A stretch of DNA of 21,703 nt from JAYUDN01 sp043769645 (lineage in GTDB: Bacteria; Patescibacteriota; Gracilibacteria; BD1-5; UBA2023). Positions 9,503-17,423 of this stretch are shown here, one piece after another (position 1 is the first letter of the stretch; each line of letters starts with the position of its first letter). The stretch covers positions 1 to 21,703 of the forward strand of contig JAYVJC010000030.1 of the NCBI GenBank assembly GCA_043769645.1. The letters run 5' to 3'. Under the pieces are notes generated by a model. The model was not told where the DNA came from, made no database searches, and worked only from the letters and a program-made list of their open reading frames with translations. The position numbers and the translations under genes are program-made.

Positions 9503-11221
9503 TTACCGCCCCATCAGAAAGTAATCTCTACGGGTGATAAAAAGGGCTACGAGTCCTGAAATAATCGCAAGAAAGAGAAGGAGGGCTGGCCCCGTCTGGA
9601 CCTTACTCGCGAGGGTTGCATCCGGAGACTCGGTCTTCCCATCGGCACAGAGCGCCTTGACTCCAAAGTCCGAGTAGGCGAGAGATCCTGAGGAAAGATA
9701 GATCACATAGCTTGAGTCCTTGGTATTTTGGATCAACGTCATCGTCCCATCAACATTTTTCTTATAGATATTGTAGCTCATCGCTCACGTAAGAGTATCC
9801 CATTTGAGGATGCTCTTCGAACTCTCGGTTGTCGTCGTGAGTCCGGTAATATTTCCGATAGTACATGTCGCATTCGAATCTACCATCACATCGATGATTT
9901 CAGAACTCGTACCCGCGATCACCGTATCAGAGGCATCGAGTGGAAGGATCTTGAAGTACCACTTCTTGGCTGAAAGATTCGGGATATACCAGGTGTAGGT
10001 ACCATCTCCTTTTTTGATACTCTCAGCCGACATGGTATTCACTTCCTGAGTGAGTGCCATAGGGGATTCACCGTAGAGAATCTTGAAACTCTTGAGAGCT
10101 GGAGGTATCGTATCAAGAGAGAAGGTAAACCTTACCTTTCCGCCAGATCCACTATTCTCAGCCTTTATATTCTGAAACTTGGGAAATACGATGGGCTTCT
10201 CAGTAACTGTGAGTGAAAGTACCTTGGGTTTATCGAGTGTTTGTGCGAGATTGTTGGCGAGATTTACATCCAGTGTATATATTCCCGCTTTTGATGGAGC
10301 AGTTGTAGTGGTGGTATATTTTCAGGGTTGTGTCTCTGTGAGCGAAAGAGTAACCGTATCAAGTGTTACCTTTACAGAAGCAAGCCCTCCTTCTGCATCG
10401 ACCAATATATGAAGTCCAGTTCCAGTTTCGACAGTTGTTCCCTCAGTGATCGAAATCCCCGCAAAAGTCGGAAGCTCATTCGCGAAACTAAACTTTGTTT
10501 CTTTCGAGCTCGCGACAACCATATTAGTAGAGTCGTAGAGTTTTACCTGGAGGATATACTCTTTCTCCGTAAGGTTGGTTGCAGTTTTTATAAATGAACC
10601 ATCCGTATCAGAAATAACATTCCCAGCATCTTTGCCATTGAGAAATATTCCAACCTTTGAATTTTTCTTCGTCTTTCCCGTTATAGTTACATCTTTTCCC
10701 GCCTGAGTAGATCCATCTTCCGGTGTCAAAATAACTACATCTGATCCGGAGCCAACAGGAGTAACCAGTGGTGTATCTCGAGCTTCTACCTTTACTTTGA
10801 CGGATCCTGAGATATCGTCATTTATATCATTGACCTCGAGGTTGAATGAGCCGATATTTTTGAAATTCACTCCTTTCGAAAACACCTTTTCCCCGCGATC
10901 CTCGGGACGCAATTGGTAGCCAAGAGATTGATAGGGAAGTTCTGCTTTGAGATCGCTCGAATTGAAGAGAATAGTCCCATGGTAACTTGGGACGACAGTA
11001 CCATCTTTATCTACCACTCGAACCGTCACATCGATAGATTCATTGGTATATGCAGTTGTCGGAGCTACGATCTCAAATTTGAAGGGACTTCCAGGAACCT
11101 TTGTAGCCGTCATAGCCGGCAATGGAGCTGGTGTTGGGGCTGTGGCAGCAAAGATAGTGGTCACAGAAATAACGGCCGCCAAAAGTGATATCAGTCGTGT
11201 AAAACGAGGAAAAGAGTACAT
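9503..11221 (-). CDS. Membrane-anchored surface protein with Ig-like and FN3-like domains, 572 aa
   Basis: The N-terminal segment FTRLISLLAAVISVTTIFAATA is a signal peptide, followed by a Pro/Ala-rich linker. Beta-sandwich-like units follow: about 40-165 (SIDVTVRVVDKDGTVVPSYHG, an Ig/invasin-like start), 180-260 (ILTPEDGSTQAGKDVTITGK), 265-360, then two FN3-like units (VRFTFSLDTIPPALKSFKIL; ILKWDTLTGAMSYNIYKK). The C-terminus is one membrane helix (GPALLLFLAIISGLVALFI) followed by RRDYFLMGR. The protein therefore projects from the cell surface and is held by a C-terminal anchor; adhesion or envelope structure is inferred. Two TGA codons are read as Gly (10322-10324 and 9782-9784 on the minus strand); without this the gene splits into three. 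It starts 23 nt after recF and is probably in the same operon. Confidence 0.85.
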
Positions 11222-11244
11222 AAAGAAAAATAGTTAATCCAATA

Positions 11245-12291
11245 TTACGGAAGACTCAGGTTTATGCAAGTAAAATCTCCACTTTTCTCGATGAACTCTG
11301 GAAGCTTCTGCGTCGTGAATATAAGTTGGTAGGATGAAAAACTCTCGAGCATCTCACAAATATGCGTTTCATCAAGCTCGGCGAAGAGATCATCAAAGAG
11401 GAGAATCATACGCTTTCTAGTGACAGATTCGATAAATACAATCTCCAGTCGTTTTAGCGTCAAAAGAAGCACTTTATTTTCCCCACGAGACAAAAAATGA
11501 GCGGCATCATATTCGACTCCTTCATACGTGATAGTGAATCCAAAGTCATCAAGGTGTGGACCAATGGTCGTATGTCCGACTATAATATCTCGCTCTCTCG
11601 ATTCCTGGATACAATGGGTAAGTGAATCCTCGGCATTTTGGCGGGAGAACTTGGTAGAATAAAAAAAACTAATTTCATGATTTGGAAGAGCTCCTTGGAT
11701 AGATTCAATCTTATCTTCTATAGCCGCAACCCATCGAAACCTATACTCGAGGTACTGGCTCCCGAGGGTCGCGAGTTTGCTATCCCAAAAATTCAGGTCT
11801 TTTGCAGATTGGAGTCACTCTCGTACTTGTTTGAGGAGGGCGTTTCTCTGTCTGATCACTTCATCATATGCTCGTTTCACTGGAGTAAACTGAGCAAATG
11901 TTCGCTTCAGAATACCATCGACATACTCTCGTCGATGTCCCGGCGCAAAGTAGAGAAGATTCATATCGAAAGGCGAGAAAAAAACCGTACGAAACGGGAG
12001 GTGTTCCATATATTTTATTCTGGTAACTTTTTTTCCTTGAACAAAAAACTCTTTTCGAGCACCCTCTCGAAAAAATCTGTAGGAGTAATCGAGAGCGTTT
12101 TCCGTATATTGGAGCGTGGTGGAGTACGTATGTTTCGGGCCCTCAGACCGATATGAAATTTCTCAGAGCGCGGCCAAGTGAAGCATTTCTATGCTCTGTG
12201 TTTTCCCAGAACCATTATTTCCGATAAGAGCCGTGGTGGAACCAAAAGAAAAATCCTGAATCGGTACTCATGAAAGTCACTCAATGTACAT
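11245..12291 (-). CDS. recF: DNA replication and repair protein RecF, 348 aa
   Basis: RecF is an SMC-like ATPase that helps load RecA at single-strand gaps. Walker A is GNNGSGKT (residues 24-31). The RecF-specific block TVFFSPFDMNLLYFAPGHRR with a following R-Q-R-N-A-L-L-K is present, as are the signature LSRGENK (267-273) and Walker B MILLFDDLFAELD (295-307), the double Asp being usual for RecF. Four TGA codons are read as Gly (IEG-LSG at the start, LAALGEISYR, VREGLQ). A standard-code reading splits the gene and loses the Walker A part. The start at 12291 gives the usual MYIEGL-type N-terminus, 10 nt after the gatC stop; ATG 12309 (six residues longer, overlapping gatC) is possible. The length is normal for the family. 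Confidence 0.93.
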
Positions 12292-12301
12292 ACGAGAAAG
12301 T

Positions 12302-12592
12302 CTATTCATCCGTATGCATAATACCAGAAAGCGCAATTTGTCGACCAATAACACGCTGTTTTGAAGCCTGAAGCAGAGATTCGCCTCTCATTATATCTAC
12401 GGATGATACGATATCCTGACGAAGTAATAGCTCTGTCTTTCCACTCCGTGTCGTCTTCGCTATACTCTTTGTATCCACGGATTTGAGGCTATCAAATGAA
12501 GTTACGATAGAATCAATAGAAAGAGGCTTTGAGGAAGTTCTGAGAGCCGTGAGCTTTTCGAGATGTTTGATTTGAGCTTGTGTGAGAGACAT
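12302..12592 (-). CDS. gatC: Probable Asp/Glu-tRNA amidotransferase subunit C (GatC), 96 aa
   Basis: GatC is the small stabilising subunit of the GatCAB complex that amidates mischarged Glu-tRNA(Gln) or Asp-tRNA(Asn). The N-terminus LTQAQIKHLEKLTALR matches the family's helix-loop start. SLKSVDTKSI corresponds to the usual L-x-x-VDT motif, LLLRQDIV to the usual LREDxV block, and the end (LLQASKQRVIGRQIALSGIM) to the C-terminal segment that wraps round GatA. The length is normal. No gatA or gatB lies in this window, so the assignment rests on these short motifs. There is no TGA codon in this gene. It appears to be the first gene of the minus-strand unit gatC-recF-surface protein. Confidence 0.72.
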   Translation of the reverse strand: MSLTQAQIKHLEKLTALRTSSKPLSIDSIVTSFDSLKSVDTKSIAKTTRSGKTELLLRQDIVSSVDIMRGESLLQASKQRVIGRQIALSGIMHTDE

Positions 12593-12599
12593 TTTTTGC

Positions 12600-12605
12600 T
12601 ATAAT
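12600..12605 (+). promoter_or_regulatory. -10 box of the small membrane protein gene
   Basis: A perfect TATAAT lies 23 nt before the ATG at 12629. Its -35 region would fall inside the first codons of gatC (TTGTGT at 12579-12584 is a weak candidate). It overlaps the oppositely directed gatC promoter. Confidence 0.5.
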
Positions 12606-12615
12606 AATATTACTT

Positions 12616-12642
12616 ATTATAAGAAAGAATGGGGAAAATCAA
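12616..12642 (-). promoter_or_regulatory. gatC operon promoter
   Basis: On the minus strand a -35 TTGATT (12642-12637) and a perfect -10 TATAAT (12621-12616) are spaced by 15 nt. The gatC ATG at 12592 is 23 nt further on. The -35 lies within the first codons of the divergent + strand gene. Confidence 0.5.
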
Positions 12643-13009
12643 GGTTATCTACGAACGAATCCATCGGTCAGCATCAGAATATAGTGATATCCGACTTATT
12701 ATGGCGAAAAATTTTTTCGCTATTTTTTCATTTCTCTACTTTACATGATTTCTTTTTACGATTGGATGATTTGCCGTATGATCTATGAGCCTTGTCGCCT
12801 GGAGTGCCTTCTTGTGGTATTTATTCCCTCTATTTCTCTGGTCCCTCTTGTACCTACTCTATAGCCTCGGAGATTACTTCTTCGTCGTGATTCTGGATAA
12901 ATGAATAGTTCTCAAATATGTTGTAGGAGGACTTCTCATTATTCTTTGGATAGGAATTATGCTCATCCATCTTGGAATTGTACAGCTCAACCTCTCATCA
13001 CTCTCTTAA
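12629..13009 (+). CDS. Small membrane protein of unknown function, 126 aa
   Basis: Four TGA codons are read as Gly (within FTGFLFTIGGFAVGS and LDKGIV), joining what would otherwise be very short pieces. After a charged N-terminus (about 24 residues) come three likely membrane helices: residues about 27-50 (FAIFSFLYFTGFLFTIGGFAV), 54-75 (LVAWSAFLWYLFPLFLWSLL), and 95-117 (VVGGLLIILWIGIMLIHLGI). I do not recognise a family. The ATG at 12629 is preceded by AAGAAAG, a weak ribosome-binding-like sequence; the ATG at 12701 (MAKNFF) is a plausible shorter start. The next gene starts 3 nt after the stop, so the pair is cotranscribed. Confidence 0.75.
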
Positions 13010-13012
13010 ATT

Positions 13013-13564
13013 ATGCGACTCTTTATAAGTATTTTCTTGATGGTATCAGTAGTTTCAAGTTGTAGCCTCCCTGGGACAACATCAGAAACTCCAGGCACTG
13101 CGGGCCTGACTCCGATTACTCAATGAATGATACGTATTAGTCTTCCTGGAAACTGGATAGAAACAAAACCGTCAGACCTTCCGACTCCTAAGACGGGGAA
13201 GATTGCTCTTGCCTACACGGCTCCTGAGAGTACCAAGTGATTCTTCAATAACCTCGTAATTATGGAAGATGACCTTACTGGTCTTATTACCTCAAAGAAG
13301 TACAGTGAAGTCAATGAGCTCCAAACGAGTCGAAACTACCTCGAATATACAAAGCTCCAAGATGAGGCTCTGATTTTCTCTGATGACGATGAATCTCGAG
13401 TCTTCGTCTTCGAAGCCAAGTATAACCAGACAACTCCTCGTATGAAATTCGTCGAGACTGCAAAAGTATGTGGAAAAAAAGTATACCTCCTTCATTTCTC
13501 GATCACCCTCGATAAAAATCCGGATGCGTACAAAGAACTCTTCAAATCATTTGCGTGTAAATAA
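13013..13564 (+). CDS. Lipoprotein of unknown function, 183 aa
   Basis: The signal peptide MRLFISIFLMVSVVSSC ends in a lipobox (VSSC), followed by a Thr/Pro-rich linker (LPGTTSETPGTAGL). The mature part (about 130 residues) has an alternating alpha/beta look: MIRISLPGNWIETK at its start, IALAYTAPEST, FNNLVIMEDD, SRVFVFEAKY and YLLHFSITLDKNPDAYKELF at the end. This resembles the layout of PsbP-like or Mog1-like folds, but I cannot assign it on sequence alone. Two TGA codons are read as Gly (ITQGMIRI, STKGFFNN); a standard-code reading would leave only the last 100 residues and lose the signal. It sits 3 nt downstream of the small membrane protein gene and the two probably act at the membrane together. 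Confidence 0.82.
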
Positions 13565-13610
13565 AAGATATATCACTCGTATAAAGCCCATAGAATCTCT
13601 TATTTTTTGT

Positions 13611-13638
13611 TTTGCATTTTAGCGTATTTCTCTATAAT
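13611..13638 (+). promoter_or_regulatory. tRNA-Cys promoter
   Basis: A -35-like TTTGCA (13611-13616) and a perfect -10 TATAAT (13633-13638) are spaced by 16 nt. The expected start is about 6 nt before the mature tRNA 5' end at 13651. Confidence 0.6.
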
Positions 13639-13650
13639 GCGCTCGCATAA

Positions 13651-13724
13651 GACGCCATGGCAGATCGGTTATGCAGAGGCCTGCAAAGCCTTGTAGCCCG
13701 GTTCGACTCCGGGTGGTGTCTCCA
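13651..13724 (+). tRNA. trnC: tRNA-Cys (anticodon GCA)
   Basis: A full cloverleaf can be drawn. The acceptor stem GACGCCA pairs with TGGTGTC, with one G-U pair. The D stem is GCA/TGC. The anticodon stem GAGGC/GCCTT encloses the loop CTGCAAA with anticodon GCA. The T arm is CCCGG-TTCGACT-CCGGG. The discriminator base is U73, characteristic of tRNA-Cys, and the CCA end is encoded. The total is 74 nt. It is transcribed alone and ends at a strong intrinsic terminator. Confidence 0.97.
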
Positions 13725-13734
13725 AAAAATATTC

Positions 13735-13763
13735 AAAAACTCTCTTGAAAAAAGAGAGTTTTT
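13735..13763. terminator. Bidirectional intrinsic terminator
   Basis: AAAACTCTCTT and AAGAGAGTTTT form an 11-bp stem around a short A-rich loop, with T-runs on both strands. It ends tRNA-Cys transcription on + and the YtxH-like gene on the minus strand, whose stop is 17 nt away. Confidence 0.85.
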
Positions 13764-13779
13764 ATTATGTATAGACTCA

Positions 13780-14100
13780 TTATTTTGTCTTGATAACTCA
13801 AGACCAATGATCACTGAGTGTGGCTAACGTTTTTGTGAGTTCATCTTTATCGATATCCTTCATACGTTCATATTTTGCCCTCACTTCATCTATAATTTTT
13901 GCAAGAACTGGTTCTGTCAGATTTTTGACCTTATCTATCTTCTCCACAATTTCCTGCTCCATATTCATAGCCCACTCTTTTGCTTTTGGTGCACTCCCTG
14001 TTGCATTATATAACGCATAAAGAGCCGCTCAAGCTGCTATTACCTTTGCTCATAATACAATACCATCTGATATCGGAGTACTGGTTGAATCTGTTGTCAT
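13780..14100 (-). CDS. YtxH-like small protein, 106 aa
   Basis: After a short Ser/Thr-rich start, a Gly/Ala-rich hydrophobic helix (GIVLGAKVIAAGAALYALYNATG) is followed by SAPKAKEW and a long charged amphipathic helix (MNMEQEIVEKIDKVKNLTEP onward to about residue 95). This helix-plus-coiled-coil layout resembles YtxH/DUF948-type general stress membrane proteins, but the match is by layout, not firm homology. Three TGA codons are read as Gly, two of them within the hydrophobic helix. The stop is TAA at 13780. It is convergent with tRNA-Cys, with which it shares a bidirectional terminator. Confidence 0.7.
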
Positions 14101-14112
14101 AGATGAGGATGG

Positions 14113-14328
14113 TTAATAATAGTAAATGCTCTGAGGAATGAGAGTAAAAAACTCATACTCATCAGATAGAGAGAATAATCGAAATATAGTCAAGTTCAAA
14201 GATAAAACCAAGACAAGAAAAAATAAGAGCCCTCCTGAAATAGCAGTGTTAGATTCATATTCTGGAATACAGTAACAATATTATTTTAGTATCTCAATAG
14301 ACCTAGTAACTAAATTGACTATTTTCAT
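14113..14328 (-). pseudogene. Possible nonsense-interrupted small membrane protein ORF
   Basis: A 72-codon frame begins ATG (MKIVNLVTRSIEILK), meets TAA at codon 16 (14283-14281) and then stays open. After it come a hydrophobic segment (GGLLFFLVLVLSLNLTIF) and an acidic tail ending at TAA 14113, 12 nt before the YtxH-like start. TAA is a true stop in code 25. The downstream part looks like real membrane-protein sequence but has no usable ATG, so a point mutation to TAA is the simplest reading. Chance openness of AT-rich sequence cannot be excluded. Confidence 0.3.
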
Positions 14329-14478
14329 AATAAACCTACGTTCCAATCAGTATTCAAAGACTAAAAAGTATTCCCGTATTTTTCAGCTGCCCGATCATAA
14401 TTTTCGATGAGAGTTCGAATATCGGTAGGTGTACAGATCTCCAAAAAATCAAAACTTTCGAACTACCACTTTCCACAT
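14329..14478. other. Region with possible gene remnant, no supported gene
   Basis: No complete gene is seen. On the minus strand one frame reads a short segment ending TPTDIRTLIENYDRAAEKYG-NTF before TAG, with codon use like the real genes (CGA, CTC, ATC, GAA) but no ATG and a TAG just upstream. It may be the tail of a lost gene. Confidence 0.3.
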
Positions 14479-14479
14479 A

Positions 14480-14508
14480 AAAAAAGAGCCATTTCTCGGC
14501 TCTTTTTT
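14480..14508. terminator. Intrinsic terminator (bidirectional)
   Basis: AAAAAAGAGCC and GGCTCTTTTTT form an 11-bp stem around the loop ATTTCTC, with T-runs on both strands. No intact gene now ends immediately next to it on either strand, which supports the idea that the adjacent region once held a gene. Confidence 0.8.
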
Positions 14509-14570
14509 ATTTCCTCGATTCGGTAAATCTCGGAGTTTCACAAATCAATACCACTTCATTCCCCTAAGCA

Positions 14571-14598
14571 TTGCATTTTTATCTTCATTTTATATACT
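14571..14598 (+). promoter_or_regulatory. Promoter of the DUF1003 gene
   Basis: A -35 TTGCAT (14571-14576) and a -10 TATACT (14593-14598) are spaced by 16 nt. The ATG at 14620 is 21 nt downstream of the -10 box. It closely resembles the queA promoter (TTGCAC/TATACT, same spacing). Confidence 0.65.
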
Positions 14599-14619
14599 TC
14601 TTTTACTCCTAATTACCCT

Positions 14620-15030
14620 ATGAAAACGAAACAAAACTGGCATAAAGAGCATACTATCGCTCTCAACTTCGGACAGAAACTCTCAGATACCGTAGCGAAT
14701 GGGATGTGATCCTGGAGATTTATTATCTTCCAGACGATCATCGTCGTCCTCTGGATGTCATTCAATGGAATCGGCTGGTTCTATCACTGGGATACCTATC
14801 CATTTATTTTACTCAATCTCCTCTTCTCCACGCAAGCTGCATATGCCGCACCGATTATTATGATGGCGCAAAATCGTCAAAGTGATCGAGATCGTGCCAA
14901 TGCGGAAGCAGATTATCGTACCAATATCGAAGCCAAGGAGGAAATCGAAGCACTCCAGCGTAAGCTCGAGAGCATCGAGATCGACAAGCTTGATAAGATT
15001 ATCGAGCTTCTCCATACAAAAAAACTATAA
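14620..15030 (+). CDS. DUF1003 family membrane protein, 136 aa
   Basis: DUF1003 proteins are small two-helix membrane proteins of unknown function. The hallmark features are present: the GSW-x-FI motif before helix 1 (GMGSWRFIIFQTIIVVLWM), N-x-x-G-W, YPFILLNLLFSTQAAYAAPIIM, MAQNRQSDRDR, and a C-terminal charged coiled coil (ADYRTNIEAKEEIEALQRKL). TGA at 14707 encodes the conserved Gly of GSW, an independent check on code 25; a standard-code reading would cut off the first 30 residues. Helices lie at about residues 34-53 and 63-83. It is transcribed from its own promoter and is followed 65 nt later by an unrelated unknown gene. Confidence 0.92.
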
Positions 15031-15077
15031 AAAAATTCCTGGAAGGAGGATGGGAAGGAGAGGAACTATTCAGAATT

Positions 15078-15086
15078 TGTTATACT
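15078..15086 (+). promoter_or_regulatory. Extended -10 promoter, near-leaderless
   Basis: TGTTATACT fits the extended -10 form TGnTATAnT. The ATG at 15096 is only 9 nt after the box, so the mRNA would begin within a few bases of the start codon. Confidence 0.55.
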
Positions 15087-15095
15087 GAGAGACGT

Positions 15096-15593
15096 ATGCA
15101 TCTCATGAAAAAAAATCCGTCAAGGATTATTCTGTGATTTTTCGAGAATATACGTATACTTCTGATGAGTTCCAACCTATTATGTATGCTTTCCCCCGTC
15201 CTCAAAAGAAGTCAAACTGCGAAAAAATCTGGATCCACTGTGATGTTTCAGGGAAACTTTAAGGCAGAAGTTCAGCGTAGCATCCATGAACTCGAAACCT
15301 TTCTCGAAAAAGAACTGAGAAGCGTTTACGATGATATCTATGTCGAATCTGGAAGAAATAATGTAAAAGTCCGAGTGATTGTGCGCTCCGAGTGAATTGA
15401 AAAAATAATCAACTGTATCTTCCGATATCACCACGATGATGAGAAATTTGGGAATATACACATCGAACTCGTAGTGAGTGAAGTATCAGAAACATCTCGA
15501 CTTCACTTTGTCGGAAAGTTTGGGGTACAAGATCATCGCACTATAGAAAAAGCGGTCCTTCAGGATCTTTTAAAATGTATACAGGAAATATAG
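15096..15593 (+). CDS. Protein of unknown function, 165 aa
   Basis: Two TGA codons are read as Gly (codons 16 and 101). The product has a basic/hydrophobic N-terminus (MKKNPSRIILGFFENIRILL), then an amphipathic helix (FKAEVQRSIHELETFLEKEL) and an alternating alpha/beta region (VKVRVIVRSEGIEKIINCIF; HIELVVSEVSETSRLHF) ending in a helix (KAVLQDLLKCIQEI). I recognise no family or catalytic motif. The start at 15096 fits the near-leaderless promoter; ATG 15105 and ATG 15165 are alternatives, the last removing the N-terminal extension. The ABC transporter gene follows within 15-75 nt depending on its start, so cotranscription and a link to the exporter are plausible but unproven. Confidence 0.72.
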
Positions 15594-15668
15594 TAGGCTC
15601 AGATCCCGATGAGTTCTGAATTTTTGAGTATGCCTCGCTTTTCATATTTCATCTCTTTCCTGTTCCTC

Positions 15669-17423
15669 ATGAAAAAAGCCAATTCTCCTCTCAGAAATCC
15701 TCCTACCAATACCAAACCCGACGGACTCATATCACTCTTGAGACCGTATTTTTGGCTGATTTTCGGTCTCCTCGCTTTTACAATCCTTTCGAATGGGCTC
15801 AATCTATTTATCCCGAAGCTCGTCTCACGCGGGATCGATAGCTATACGGCAGGAACTCTCGATACGAACCTACTTATTTTCGAATTTGTGGGGGTTTCGC
15901 TCCTGATATTTCTCTTCTCTACGCTGCAAAATATCATCCAAATCTATACCTCTGAACAGGTCGCTAAGGATCTCCGAATGCGAATCATAGAGAAAATTTC
16001 CCTCGAGGATTTTGATTTTGTAGAGCATCTCACCCCTTCCAAACTTCTGACCAATATTACCTCTGATGTAGATTCGGTAAAAACCTTTGTGTCTCAGGCC
16101 ATAGCCTCCATACTCTCCTCAGTCTTTCTCATTATTGGAGCGAGCACTCTCCTCATTCTCATCAACTGGAAGCTCGGCCTTTCGGTCCTCATGATTGTAC
16201 CGATTATCGGAGTGTTATTTGCACTGGTACTCGGGAAGGTTCGAAAACTTTTTAAAGCAGCACAGGAAACTATCGACTGGCTCAATCGTATCATCAATGA
16301 AAGTATCCTCGGTGCCGCGCTCGTCCGGCTTCTCAACTCAGAGACCTTCGAATACCAAAAATTTCTCATCGCGAATGAAAAAGCAAAATCTATCTGACTC
16401 CATATTCTTTCCCTCTTTGCGACTCTTATGCCGATCATCATGCTCAGTTCGAATGCTGCCGTTTTGATAATCCTCGTTCTCGGGGGCCACTACGTCATCG
16501 CGGGTACAATGAGTCTCGGTGATTTTGTGGCGTTCAACTCGTACATGGTGATTCTGATCTTTCCGATAATTATCATCGGGTTTATGAGTGGAGTGATTGC
16601 ACAAGCGACCACTTCCTACGGACGAATACGAGAAGTACTCGATGGACCACTTCGCGTGAAAACTGGAACTCTGAGAGCGCATCTCACCGGGAATATAGAG
16701 GTTCGAAATCTCTCCCTTGTACTCGCTGGAAAAGAGGTTATCAAAGATATCTCCTTCGATATCAAACCGGGGTCAAGAACTGCGATTCTCGGACCGACAG
16801 CAGCAGGAAAAACGGAGCTTCTCTACCTCCTCTCGTGACTGATCAAACCAACTTCTGGAACTATACTTTTTGATGGGATAACTATCGAAACCTATGATAC
16901 TGATTCCCTGCACAAGGATATAGGGCTCGTCTTCCAAGATAGCGTACTCTTCAATCTCTCCATTCGAGAAAATATCGCCTTCTCAACCACCGTCACCGAT
17001 GAAGCCCTCAAACAAGCTATAGATACCGCCGAGTTACGGGATTTTGTAGATACACTTCCTGAAGGACTTGATACCGTAGTCTCCGAACGAGGAACCAGCC
17101 TCTCGGGAGGACAGAAACAGCGTATTATGCTCGCGAGGGCTCTCGCTCTCAACCCGAAAATCCTCTTTCTCGATGACTTCACCGCTCGACTCGATGTCTT
17201 TACTGAGAAAAAAATACTCGAAAATGTGCAAAGTGCCTATCCTCAGCTGACCCTCATCTCGGTCACTCAGAAAATCGAAGCCATCAAAGATTATGAGCAG
17301 ATTATCCTCCTGATGGAATGAGAGCTCCTCGCGGAGGGAACACATGAAGCACTTATGAAACACTCTCCTGAATACATCCAGATTTTTACGTCCCAAATAA
17401 GTACCCATGACTATGAACTATAA
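15669..17423 (+). CDS. ABC exporter half-transporter with degenerate ATPase site, 584 aa
   Basis: A type IV (MsbA/LmrA-like) exporter subunit: six membrane helices over about residues 25-300, then a nucleotide-binding domain. Walker A is GPTAAGKT (375-382), Q-loop VFQDSVLFN, signature LSGGQ (478-482, canonical), Walker B ILFLDD. The catalytic Glu is replaced by Asp503 (FLDDFTA), and the H-loop His by Gln534 (SVTQKIEAI). Three TGA codons (16396, 16837, 17320) are read as Gly; the second is the conserved turn after Walker A, the third the usual Gly of M-x-x-G-x-x-x-E-x-G-T. The stop TAA lies 17 nt inside the next gene. The ATG at 15669 is chosen because codons upstream are atypical; ATG 15609, 20 residues earlier, is the alternative. 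The substrate is unknown. Confidence 0.9.

Noticed and set aside
9064..9537. 157-codon + strand ORF
   Set aside because: It is antisense to yraN and the end of the surface-protein gene, both of which have clear family or domain features.
11638..12156. 172-codon + strand ORF
   Set aside because: It is antisense to recF, whose motifs are unmistakable once TGA is read as Gly.
14281..14478. Minus-strand frame starting MWKVVVRKFG
   Set aside because: Its ATG abuts a strong terminator, leaving no room for a promoter, and its codon use looks random, unlike real genes here.
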